NCBI GenBank assembly: GCA_002709505.1
Contig: PARB01000013.1
Coordinates: 1 to 34,938, forward strand
Direction of reading: 5' to 3'
Origin: Paracoccaceae bacterium
GTDB taxonomy: Bacteria; Pseudomonadota; Alphaproteobacteria; Rhizobiales; Stappiaceae
Length of the DNA stretch: 34,938 nucleotides
Made by a program: the position numbers and the translations under genes. Positions 24,860-30,661 of this stretch are shown here, in pieces (position 1 is the stretch's first letter; the number at the start of each line of letters is the position of its first letter). A model generated the notes under the pieces. It ran no database searches, was not told the DNA's origin, and saw only the letters and a program-made list of their open reading frames with translations.

Positions 24860-25206
24860 ATTGAATGGTGTCTATATTTCCGCAACCTTCACTTGGTGTC
24901 TAGGTCTGAGTTCTGTTTTTTCTAGCTTTGTCTCGTCTCGTGTGTGTGAGGCGCGACACCCTGGGGGGAGGGTGCCCACGCGGTTTTTGAAAGCCGGTCG
25001 GGGCGGATGGCGGCTGGCGGCGAGGGCACCCCCGGCGTTCGCGGATACGCCACCGCGCGGCGAGGGGTTGACGCCTCCAGGTCGAAAGGCCGGAGCGGGT
25101 CCGGCTGATTTTCAATCAGCGGCACCGACTGAAAATCGCTATGTATTTCAGTTGCTTGGCAATCACATGTGACCACTGCTCGCGTAGTCGCACGATGGTC
25201 GGAAAC
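24860..25206. other. 347-nt non-coding region, GC-rich and stem-loop dense
   Basis: No gene supported; open frames on both strands lack ribosome-binding sites and are low-complexity. The right part holds three consecutive short stems: GCCGGA/TCCGGC (25089-25105), GCTGATT/AATCAGC with a 3-nt loop (25104-25120), and ACTGAAA/TTTCAGT (25128-25152). A competing pair GATTTTCA (25107-25114)/TGAAAATC (25130-25137) could switch with the last two. A longer-range 8-bp match GGGTGCCC/GGGCACCC spans about 24966-25030. A candidate structured RNA or packaging signal; no T-run terminator was seen. Confidence 0.45.
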
Positions 25207-25821
25207 CTAACTGTCTGAATTATCTTGCTTTTTCCTGACTTCGCCGGTCAAGCTCATGACGCCATCGGGCGCACGCTCGCCGGAGCCTTCCGACTGGTGG
25301 ATGACCATCACGCCAAAGCGCTGTTCGGTCTGGATCGTCTCGGTCGGCCGCTTGCTCTCGAAATAGGGCATCAGCTCGACATTCGCCGATTTGATCAACG
25401 CCATCGCCTCAGCCCGCTTGCACATCAACTGCTCGGCCAACTTCGCAGGATCGGCATTCGCCAGGTCGGCGAGGTTCAGCCCCGGATGGCGGTAGCCTTG
25501 CTTCAACAGATAGTCCCGGAAAAGCTGGTTCGCCTTGTTCTTCGAGCCTTTCGGCCTCCCGCGCCCTTTCGCGGCCCGGAAGGTTTCCGCGACATGCTCC
25601 ACCGGACCACCGAAAAGGCACGCTTCATCATCAAGCAAGGATGGCTGGTCGGGCTCTTCGTCCGGCTCGATCATCGCGGCCAGGTCATCGAGCGCGGCCT
25701 GTGCGGTCGCGGCCGTGTCGCCGATCTTGGCCGCGCGCTCTTCGTCCGGCTCGATCTCGCCCGGCGTGTGTGCCCCTTCCAGCGTCTTTTTCGGGTCCTG
25801 GTCGGCGCCGTCGTCCTGCAT
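25207..25821 (-). CDS. Probable terminase small subunit (AT-hook-like DNA-binding protein)
   Basis: 204 residues from the ATG at 25821 with GGGGA nine bases upstream; the 23 extra residues of the open frame have no signal. The N-terminal half is acidic and low-complexity (PGEIEPDEERAAK; MIEPDEEPDQPS). A basic motif GRGRPKGSKNKANQLFRDYLLKQGYR (about 109-134) has the AT-hook core GRPKGSKNK. A helical region ANADPAKLAEQLMCKRAEAMALIKSANVELMPYFESKRP follows. Proteins with this RPKGSKNK-plus-helical layout are common just upstream of TerL in alphaproteobacterial phages. It should recognise the packaging site, and repeat arrays lie directly upstream. Assignment is from gene order plus the DNA-binding motif. 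Confidence 0.7.
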   Translation of the reverse strand: MQDDGADQDPKKTLEGAHTPGEIEPDEERAAKIGDTAATAQAALDDLAAMIEPDEEPDQPSLLDDEACLFGGPVEHVAETFRAAKGRGRPKGSKNKANQLFRDYLLKQGYRHPGLNLADLANADPAKLAEQLMCKRAEAMALIKSANVELMPYFESKRPTETIQTEQRFGVMVIHQSEGSGERAPDGVMSLTGEVRKKQDNSDS

Positions 25822-25848
25822 CGGTCTAGATCCCCATTTGTTTATTCC

Positions 25849-26093
25849 GGTTAGCTCGACGGCCGGCGCGACGCGCGGTCTTAACCGCAACCTAACCGCG
25901 ATACGCCAATGAAATCAGGAATATAATTCTACAGGTTAGGGGTTATGAGGTTAGATGAGATCGCGTGTATGCACACGCGCGCGCGTATGAACTTTCCTAA
26001 CCGCGCTAACCGCCTAACCATCAATCCATCCTCATGATTTCATTGAATTAATCGGGTTATGTCGCATCTAACCGCGTCTAACCGACGCTAACC
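25849..26093. repeat. Iteron-like cluster of CTAACC/GGTTAG repeats
   Basis: Ten exact copies in 245 bp. GGTTAG at 25849, 25934, 25949; CTAACC at 25892, 25997, 26006, 26014, 26068, 26078, 26088; TTAACC at 25881 and GGTTAT at 25941 and 26055 are near copies. The last three exact copies are spaced exactly 10 bp apart, so they lie on one helical face. Between the clusters are AT-rich stretches (25907-25932, 26033-26053) and an alternating purine-pyrimidine palindrome CGCGTGT-ATGC-ACACGCG (25962-25979). The region is otherwise non-coding (25822-26434) and separates divergent operons. Candidate replication origin, packaging site or master operator. Confidence 0.75.
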
Positions 26094-26141
26094 ACCCGCA
26101 CCCGTCGGCGGAAGAAATCGACCGTCGCACGCCTCGCCCTG

Positions 26142-26151
26142 CCTTAAGTGC
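26142..26151 (-). promoter_or_regulatory. GCACTTAAGG motif upstream of TerS (copy 1)
   Basis: Perfect copy of the late motif on the minus strand, about 320 bases upstream of the TerS start and just outside the repeat cluster. Confidence 0.45.
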
Positions 26152-26268
26152 CCGCGCCGGCTCGGCGATAGCTTCACGCATCGGCCGCAGGCGCGCGAAA
26201 GCGCGGCGGAGGCGGGCGGGTCGGGTCCGGCGCGGGCTCCGTTTCTCTGCCATCAGGGCGGGGGAAAA

Positions 26269-26278
26269 GGTTAAGTGC
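26269..26278 (-). promoter_or_regulatory. GCACTTAACC motif upstream of TerS (copy 2)
   Basis: Second copy 127 bases further upstream; the 3' part differs (AACC). It lies 80 bases left of the rightward DUF932 promoter, so it may also affect that promoter. Confidence 0.4.
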
Positions 26279-26356
26279 GGCGGTCGATTTTTGGCGGAAA
26301 ACGGGCGGGGGAACGAGCGCGACGGCATAAAAATAAAACCAATGGCAATATTTTCC

Positions 26357-26386
26357 TTGACTGCATTTGATACCAATGGTTATAAA
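26357..26386 (+). promoter_or_regulatory. Sigma70-like promoter for the DUF932 operon
   Basis: -35 TTGACT (26357-26362) and -10 TATAAA (26381-26386) with an 18-bp spacer, or TTATAA with 17 bp. Two direct copies of ACCAATGG flank and enter the promoter (26338-26345 and 26372-26379, 34 bp apart) and may be operators. Confidence 0.6.
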
Positions 26387-26399
26387 TTGATTGTCAACA

Positions 26400-26414
26400 G
26401 CGCCAGTGAGGCGC
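26400..26414 (+). promoter_or_regulatory. Leader hairpin GCGCC-AGTGA-GGCGC before DUF932 gene
   Basis: A 5-bp stem with a 5-nt loop placed in the 5' leader, followed by AAGGGA and the start codon at 26435. The same stem with loop ATTGA precedes the next gene (27359-27373), also followed by AAGGGA. Confidence 0.6.
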
Positions 26415-26434
26415 ACCAGCAAGGGAAATTGACC

Positions 26435-27301
26435 ATGTCGATTTACGCAAACACCGCTCGTTTCGATGGCGCCAAGGTTCTTGGTGAGGATGAGTTGCGC
26501 CGCCTGGCGCCGTCGGTCTTCGCCACATCCGCCCACGAAAGCCGCTCCGACCGTTTTCAGCCGATCCCGACAATCGAGATCCTGCGCGGCTTGATGGCCG
26601 AAGGGTTCATGCCGGTCGGCGCAAAACAGTCTCGCAGCCGCGACGCAAGCAAGGTCCACTTCACCAAGCACATGCTGCGGCTGCGTCGCATCGACGAGGA
26701 TAGCAGCCTGCGCGTTGGCGATACGGTCTGCGAAATCCTGTTGAAGAACGCGAACGACGGTTCCAGCGCATACGATCTGATGGCCGGCCTGTTCCGCATT
26801 CGCTGCCTGAATTCCCTTGTGGCGCAAACGGGCACCATCGACAGCGTGAAAATTCGCCATTCTGGCGACGTCCAGGGCAAGGTGATCGAAGGCACGTATC
26901 GCGTCATGGAAGAGGCGCAAAAGGCGCTGGCGGCGCCGGCGAGCTGGGCGGGCGTGGAGCTGGAGCGGGACGAGCGCATGGCCTTTGCAGAAGCCGCGCA
27001 TGTGCTGCGGTTCGGCGACGCTGACGGCAACGTTGACACGCCGATTACACCTGACCAGCTCCTGCAACCTCGCCGCCGCGATGACCGCGCGGCCGACCTC
27101 TGGACCACGTTCAACGTCGCGCAGGAAAACGTCATTCGCGGCGGGCTGCGCGGTATCACCCGCGATGCCAACGGCCGGCGCCGGCGCGTCTCGACCCGCG
27201 CGGTCAACGGGATCGACCAGGACGTGAAGCTGAACAAGGCCCTTTGGATCCTCTCGCAGCGCATGGCGGAGATGAAAGGCGCGGACAGCCTGGCGGCCTG
27301 A
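26435..27301 (+). CDS. DUF932 family protein
   Basis: 288 residues from the ATG at 26435, which has AAGGGA eight bases upstream; the open frame extends to 26291 without signal and across the promoter. Family features: N-terminal ANTARFDGAKVLGEDELRRLAPSVFATSAHESRSDRFQPIPTIEILRGLMAEGFMPVGAKQSRSRD, then HMLRLRR, the DLMAGLFRIRCLNSLVAQTG block and VMEEAQKAL, and a late TTFNVAQENVIRGGLRG. These match the DUF932 proteins of phages and plasmids, whose biochemical role is unknown and which often sit near recombination genes. First gene of the only rightward operon in the prophage body, and transcribed towards the convergent PadR pair. Confidence 0.88.
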   Translation: MSIYANTARFDGAKVLGEDELRRLAPSVFATSAHESRSDRFQPIPTIEILRGLMAEGFMPVGAKQSRSRDASKVHFTKHMLRLRRIDEDSSLRVGDTVCEILLKNANDGSSAYDLMAGLFRIRCLNSLVAQTGTIDSVKIRHSGDVQGKVIEGTYRVMEEAQKALAAPASWAGVELERDERMAFAEAAHVLRFGDADGNVDTPITPDQLLQPRRRDDRAADLWTTFNVAQENVIRGGLRGITRDANGRRRRVSTRAVNGIDQDVKLNKALWILSQRMAEMKGADSLAA

Positions 27302-27311
27302 TGCCCGGCAG

Positions 27312-27336
27312 TGCGGCCGTCCAAGTGGCGGCCGCA
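27312..27336. other. Hairpin after the DUF932 gene
   Basis: TGCGGCCG (27312-27319), 9-nt loop, CGGCCGCA (27329-27336) in the gap to the next gene. No T-run; possibly a weak attenuator or mRNA stabiliser separating DUF932 from the Rmf-like gene. Confidence 0.4.
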
Positions 27337-27358
27337 TCCCCGACAACAGGCCGAATGA

Positions 27359-27373
27359 GCGCCATTGAGGCGC
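27359..27373 (+). promoter_or_regulatory. Leader hairpin GCGCC-ATTGA-GGCGC before Rmf-like gene
   Basis: Same stem and closely similar loop as at 26400-26414, again followed by AAAGGGAG and the start codon at 27396. Two unrelated genes sharing this leader suggests a common post-transcriptional signal. Confidence 0.6.
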
Positions 27374-27395
27374 GCCGAAAGGGAGACAAACAACC

Positions 27396-27644
27396 ATGAG
27401 CAAGTACGACGATTGTCATTTTGCCGCCGGCGTCGCAGCGGCGCACGAGGGGCAGCCAAGGCAGTTGCCATCGTATTTCATGAAGCCAAAAAACAAGAAC
27501 GCGCGGTCATGGCTGGCCGGGTGGGATGCGGCGCGGGAAGAGATGACCGCTCCGACTGAGCCGACACTATGCGGCTTGCAATATGTGATACCGGGATGCG
27601 AAAAAAGGGAACCTATACCGCCCGCACAGATGGACCTTTTCTAG
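27396..27644 (+). CDS. Rmf-like small protein with C-terminal beta-clamp-binding motif
   Basis: 82 residues; start ATG 27396 with AAAGGGAG about ten bases upstream. The N-terminal half resembles the ribosome-modulation-factor fold: HFAAGVAAAHEGQPRQLPSYF, a short basic stretch, then ARSWLAGWDAAREE, with the GxxAAxxG...P...WLAGW spacing. The last five residues are QMDLF, matching the sliding-clamp (DnaN) binding consensus QL(S/D)LF at the exposed C-terminus. It could tether the protein to the replisome or block host polymerase access. Both assignments are motif-based. Second gene of the rightward operon; followed after two bases by an HTH gene. Confidence 0.7.
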   Translation: MSKYDDCHFAAGVAAAHEGQPRQLPSYFMKPKNKNARSWLAGWDAAREEMTAPTEPTLCGLQYVIPGCEKREPIPPAQMDLF

Positions 27645-27646
27645 CC

Positions 27647-27904
27647 ATGACCGACACCATGTCACCGACCGAAATTCAGAAGGCCCGGGTTCAGCTCGGG
27701 CTTTCCGTCGCTGACATGGCACGCATGCTGGGCCATTCGGATCTGCACCAGCGCCGATTGGAGAGCAGCGAGGACGTTGACATGCATCGTCAGGCGCGGC
27801 CGACAACTGTTCGCCTGCTGCGCGCTTATCTGGACGGTTACAGGCCGGACGATTGGCCGATGGAGAGCAAGCCCGGACTCGCGGCGAAGCGGGTGGGTGC
27901 TTGA
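27647..27904 (+). CDS. Small HTH (XRE-like) DNA-binding protein
   Basis: 85 residues from the ATG at 27647, two bases after the previous stop (ATG at 27659 is an alternative). SPTEIQKARVQLGLSVADMARMLGHSDLHQRRLESSEDVDMHRQARPTTVRLLRAYLDGY is the compact alphaproteobacterial XRE-like layout: helix, recognition pair LSVADMARMLG, then a helix that packs against it and RLLRAYLDGYRPDDWP. It probably binds DNA as a dimer and may control its own operon or the late switch. Ends eight bases before the convergent membrane-protein gene, so the two operons collide here. Confidence 0.7.
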   Translation: MTDTMSPTEIQKARVQLGLSVADMARMLGHSDLHQRRLESSEDVDMHRQARPTTVRLLRAYLDGYRPDDWPMESKPGLAAKRVGA

Positions 27905-27912
27905 GCCGAGGT

Positions 27913-28359
27913 TTAGAGCTTCAATACATCAAGCAGCTTACCAAGTCCGAGGTAGGCAGCTGCACCACCGACGACGGCTTTGATCTTGCCTGCGTGATGA
28001 CCTAGCACGATCAAGCAAACCTGCCAGCGAAACAGGCGGTCCGCTCTCTTCTTGTCACCCTTGCATGCTTTGGACAGGATTTTTTCCGCATAGATCTCTT
28101 CCAAGCTTGCGATGGCGTCATCTACCTTCACCCCCGGCATGAGCCAATAAGGCCATGACAGGTCCGGTGGAGAGGATTTCGCTTCGTTCTCTTTGATGAT
28201 TTCCTCAAGGTGATACAAGCTCGAGTTGAAAACTAATTTTTCAAATCGAACTTCTGACATTTTGTCAAAATCTATATATGATTTGTATTGTTCTGTAATT
28301 CCATTTGAACCCATGCTAAGTTCATCTAGGAGTTTTTCAAATTCGTCTTTTTCGGTCAT
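27913..28359 (-). CDS. PadR-linked protein with hydrophobic C-terminus, unknown
   Basis: 148 residues; ATG at 28359, three bases after the PadR stop, with GAGG six bases upstream inside the PadR end. Residues 1-108 are soluble, Glu/Lys-rich and helical (DEFEKLLDELSMG; LEEIIKENEAKSS; DDAIASLEEIYAEKILSKACKGDKKRADRLF). Residues 111-120 and 127-145 are hydrophobic (WQVCLIVLG; AVVGGAAAYLGLGKLL), suggesting one or two C-terminal membrane segments. More AT-rich than its surroundings. No family recognised. Cotranscription with an autoregulated PadR repressor suggests a membrane-acting effector released on induction or stress, possibly an exclusion or toxin-like protein. Functionally unproven. Confidence 0.75.
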   Translation of the reverse strand: MTEKDEFEKLLDELSMGSNGITEQYKSYIDFDKMSEVRFEKLVFNSSLYHLEEIIKENEAKSSPPDLSWPYWLMPGVKVDDAIASLEEIYAEKILSKACKGDKKRADRLFRWQVCLIVLGHHAGKIKAVVGGAAAYLGLGKLLDVLKL

Positions 28360-28362
28360 TTT

Positions 28363-28680
28363 TCACCTCGCCATCGCAAGGCCAGGCAATCCAAGGCCGG
28401 ATGAAAGTTTGCTCGTTTCCGACAAGGACTGGTCAAGAGCCTTTCGGCCTTCCCCAGTTATTGTGAAATAACGTCTGGTTCGACCGCCGCCTTCCGGTTC
28501 GCGATTTTCAACAGCGACCCATTTTTTTTGAGCCATCCGATCAATCGTCGTGTAGACGGCGCCGAACTTGAAACCGTCCCCAATCTTGTCTTCCAGAACG
28601 TTATAGATCTGGGATGCCGTTGCCGAAGGCCCTGCGCGCAAGAGGGCGAGGAGACAGTGTTCTTCGAATTTTCCAATCAT
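28363..28680 (-). CDS. PadR-family transcriptional regulator
   Basis: 105 residues from the ATG at 28680 with GGGAG six bases upstream; the longer open frame runs through the promoter. Winged-helix signature: KFEEHCLLALLRAGPSATASQIYNVLEDKI, then FKFGAVYTTIDRMAQKKWVAVENREPEGGGRTRRYFTITGEGRKALDQ, the GAVYTTxxRLxxxGxV and RRYYxLTxxG motifs of PadR proteins. The C-terminus is short, so it is a PadR-s2-type regulator with a reduced dimerisation helix. A near-consensus promoter overlapped by a 9-bp inverted repeat lies immediately upstream, so negative autoregulation is expected. It controls the downstream membrane protein with which it forms an operon. Confidence 0.88.
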   Translation of the reverse strand: MIGKFEEHCLLALLRAGPSATASQIYNVLEDKIGDGFKFGAVYTTIDRMAQKKWVAVENREPEGGGRTRRYFTITGEGRKALDQSLSETSKLSSGLGLPGLAMAR

Positions 28681-28696
28681 GGAGCACTCCCGGTTT

Positions 28697-28730
28697 TCTA
28701 CATTGTAGACGTATGCAATGTAGACATCAA
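28697..28730 (-). promoter_or_regulatory. padR promoter with overlapping operator palindrome
   Basis: Minus strand: -35 TTGATG (28730-28725), 17-bp spacer, -10 TACAAT (28707-28702). The perfect inverted repeat TCTACATTG-N10-CAATGTAGA occupies 28697-28724, covering the spacer and -10. The inner ACATTG...CAATGT resembles the ATGT-N8-ACAT type of PadR box. Bound PadR would exclude RNA polymerase. Confidence 0.75.
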
Positions 28731-28738
28731 GGGTCAGC

Positions 28739-30586
28739 TCACCCCTCGGCTCGCGGCATCGCCGCGTCATAGGCGCCGAGATCGATCAACAGGCAGAATT
28801 TCGCAACCCGGTTGATCTTCACCGTATGGAAGCGCTGCTCCAGCCCGCGCAGGACGATGTGCGATGGTGCCTGCTTAAGCGCCGTCCACCAGCCGCCTTC
28901 GTAGAAGTCGGTTTCCTGATACAGCTTTGTGAGTGCCGGATGGGTGGCCGGGATCGCGAGGAACGGCCCAATGGCGGGCTCGCCCGCCTTGCGCAGACCG
29001 AGACCCGCCAGCGCCAGCCTTTCGCGCGCGTATTGCAATTCGAGCGCGCCGCGTTCGAAATCCGCGACCACGCCGCCGACTGTCAGACGGTCACCGCTCC
29101 GCCAGCCCTCGATATGGGCTGATAGCAGATGCTCGATGCACTCTTGCCACTTCTCGACCTGTTCGGCTCGCTCCGCTTCCGTGGCCGCGCGGATGACTTC
29201 GGCAAGCGCGGCCTGGTCGGAGACCTCAAGGCCGAGATCTTCCAGCGCTTCCGGGCCGACCAGCAGTTCGGCCGCAGCCAGTAGCGTGCCGTAGGTGTCC
29301 ATTGCGCGGGCATCGAAACCCGCCATGTGCAGCGTCTGTTTCCAGTCTGGCAGGATGCGCGTGCGGAATTCCTGCCAGCCGTCCATGATCTGGCGCAGAA
29401 GCATGCGGCCGTCGGTGTCGCGCACCACCGGCTCGCGGCCGTGGCCCTTGTCCAGCTTGCGCAGGTTCAGCGTCGCCATGCGCGTGCGATCCTGCACGCC
29501 CATCGGGGGAGGGATGATCGCCGAGAACATGAAGCACGATTGCGCCTGGAACGTGGTGCCCTCGTGGTTCGCGCCGCCGCGCGCCATCTTGCCGCCCGAC
29601 GACGCGAGCCGCGCCAGCTCGATAATCGAGGTCGACTTTGAGCTGTTGCGCTTGGCCTCCAGCTCGTCGACCGTCACCGGGAGGCTGTCCTGCTTGACGT
29701 GCTGATAGATGCCGGCGGCCGTGGTGTCGACCAGCGCGATCAGCGCGTCGCCGAGAATGCTTTGAACCAGCTTGTGCAAGGTCGACTTGCCGACGCCAGC
29801 GCCGCCACTGGTGAAGACGATGGGGCGCCAGTCGAGCGCGCCGCCCATGAACGCGCAGGCGATCCAGCCGAGGAACAAGACCGGGTCGAGATAGGGCCGC
29901 TCCCAATTCCAGGTTCGCAGATCCTCCAGGATCGATTGCGCGGGGCTTTGCTCGCGATCGATCGACGTTTCCCAGGGCCGTTCGATGTCGGGCGCGCGGG
30001 TGTAGAGATACCCGTCATGCTCAGACGGCCGCGCGGTCTCCAGCTTGCCGGTCGTGTCGGCCATCCAGAGCCATTCGCCGGAATTCCAGATGAAGTTGCC
30101 GGCATCGGCCATCCAGCCGCCCCGGCCGCGCACGCGCTTTTCCGGATCGAACAGGCCGCGCCGCTTGCCCTCCGAAACCAGACAGATCATCGCCTTGTCG
30201 CGCTCCACGCGGTCGACCTTGTAGATCGGTTGTCCGTCTTCGTTGGTGCCGGTCTTTTTGAACGCCGGCCAGGCCCAATAGGCATAGTTGATTTTCGGCG
30301 CGAACAAGCTGGTCAGAACATGCATGTCCCAGCGCTCGACGGCGTGGAGCTGACCGCTCGCCGACCGGCAATAGGTGGTGACGCCATTGTGGCCGAGGAC
30401 TTCGACCGGGCAGGCTGGCGGCATCCGGTCGAAGGGCGCGCCGTCCCACTTTCCCGGACCGATTCCCTCGCGCGGCAGGTTCGGATCGGGATCGAGGATT
30501 TCCTCGCGCTCCGAAAGCCGACGCGTCGCCTCGATAAAATGGGCTCGGGTTGCCTGTCTGCCGACCTGTGTGCGCCGCTTTGCCAT
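28739..30586 (-). CDS. Phage replication ATPase / helicase
   Basis: 615 residues from the ATG at 30586 (AAGGA about twelve bases upstream, GGGCG nearer); the 23 residues added by the longer frame overlap the terminator hairpin. N-terminal region with WDMHVLTSLFAPKINYAYWAWPAF and DAGNFIWNSGEWLW. The ATPase core has Walker A SGGAGVGKST (260-269), Walker B-like LPVTVDELE (302-310) and FMFSAIIPPPM, the arrangement found in primase-linked superfamily-3-like or RecA-like phage helicases. It probably unwinds DNA at phage replication forks with the Toprim primase of the same cluster. Separated from that cluster by an intrinsic terminator. Confidence 0.8.
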   Translation of the reverse strand: MAKRRTQVGRQATRAHFIEATRRLSEREEILDPDPNLPREGIGPGKWDGAPFDRMPPACPVEVLGHNGVTTYCRSASGQLHAVERWDMHVLTSLFAPKINYAYWAWPAFKKTGTNEDGQPIYKVDRVERDKAMICLVSEGKRRGLFDPEKRVRGRGGWMADAGNFIWNSGEWLWMADTTGKLETARPSEHDGYLYTRAPDIERPWETSIDREQSPAQSILEDLRTWNWERPYLDPVLFLGWIACAFMGGALDWRPIVFTSGGAGVGKSTLHKLVQSILGDALIALVDTTAAGIYQHVKQDSLPVTVDELEAKRNSSKSTSIIELARLASSGGKMARGGANHEGTTFQAQSCFMFSAIIPPPMGVQDRTRMATLNLRKLDKGHGREPVVRDTDGRMLLRQIMDGWQEFRTRILPDWKQTLHMAGFDARAMDTYGTLLAAAELLVGPEALEDLGLEVSDQAALAEVIRAATEAERAEQVEKWQECIEHLLSAHIEGWRSGDRLTVGGVVADFERGALELQYARERLALAGLGLRKAGEPAIGPFLAIPATHPALTKLYQETDFYEGGWWTALKQAPSHIVLRGLEQRFHTVKINRVAKFCLLIDLGAYDAAMPRAEG

Positions 30587-30606
30587 TGTCGCCCGTAATC
30601 CTTGAG

Positions 30607-30639
30607 AAAAAGCCGCCGGCAGTCGAAACCGCCGGCGGC
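30607..30639 (-). terminator. Intrinsic terminator/attenuator before the helicase gene
   Basis: On the minus strand, GCCGCCGGC (30639-30631), a 10-nt loop and GCCGGCGGC (30620-30612) are followed directly by TTTTT (30611-30607). A textbook rho-independent terminator placed between the PGDYG-like gene and the helicase, 21 bases upstream of the helicase start. Confidence 0.8.
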
Positions 30640-30661
30640 ACGCCTCCAGCCGCAACCGGCC

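Noticed and set aside
24861-25172. Open frames on both strands in the gap between the AT-rich pair and TerS
   Set aside because: No ribosome-binding sites, and the region is better explained as structured non-coding sequence.
25849-26093. CRISPR array or telomere-like repeat
   Set aside because: Repeat unit is only 6-8 bp, in both orientations, without uniform spacers or adjacent cas genes; iteron/operator is a better description.
26174-27403. Minus-strand open frame of 409 codons opposite the DUF932 gene
   Set aside because: DUF932 on the plus strand has promoter, ribosome-binding site and family motifs; the antisense product has none.
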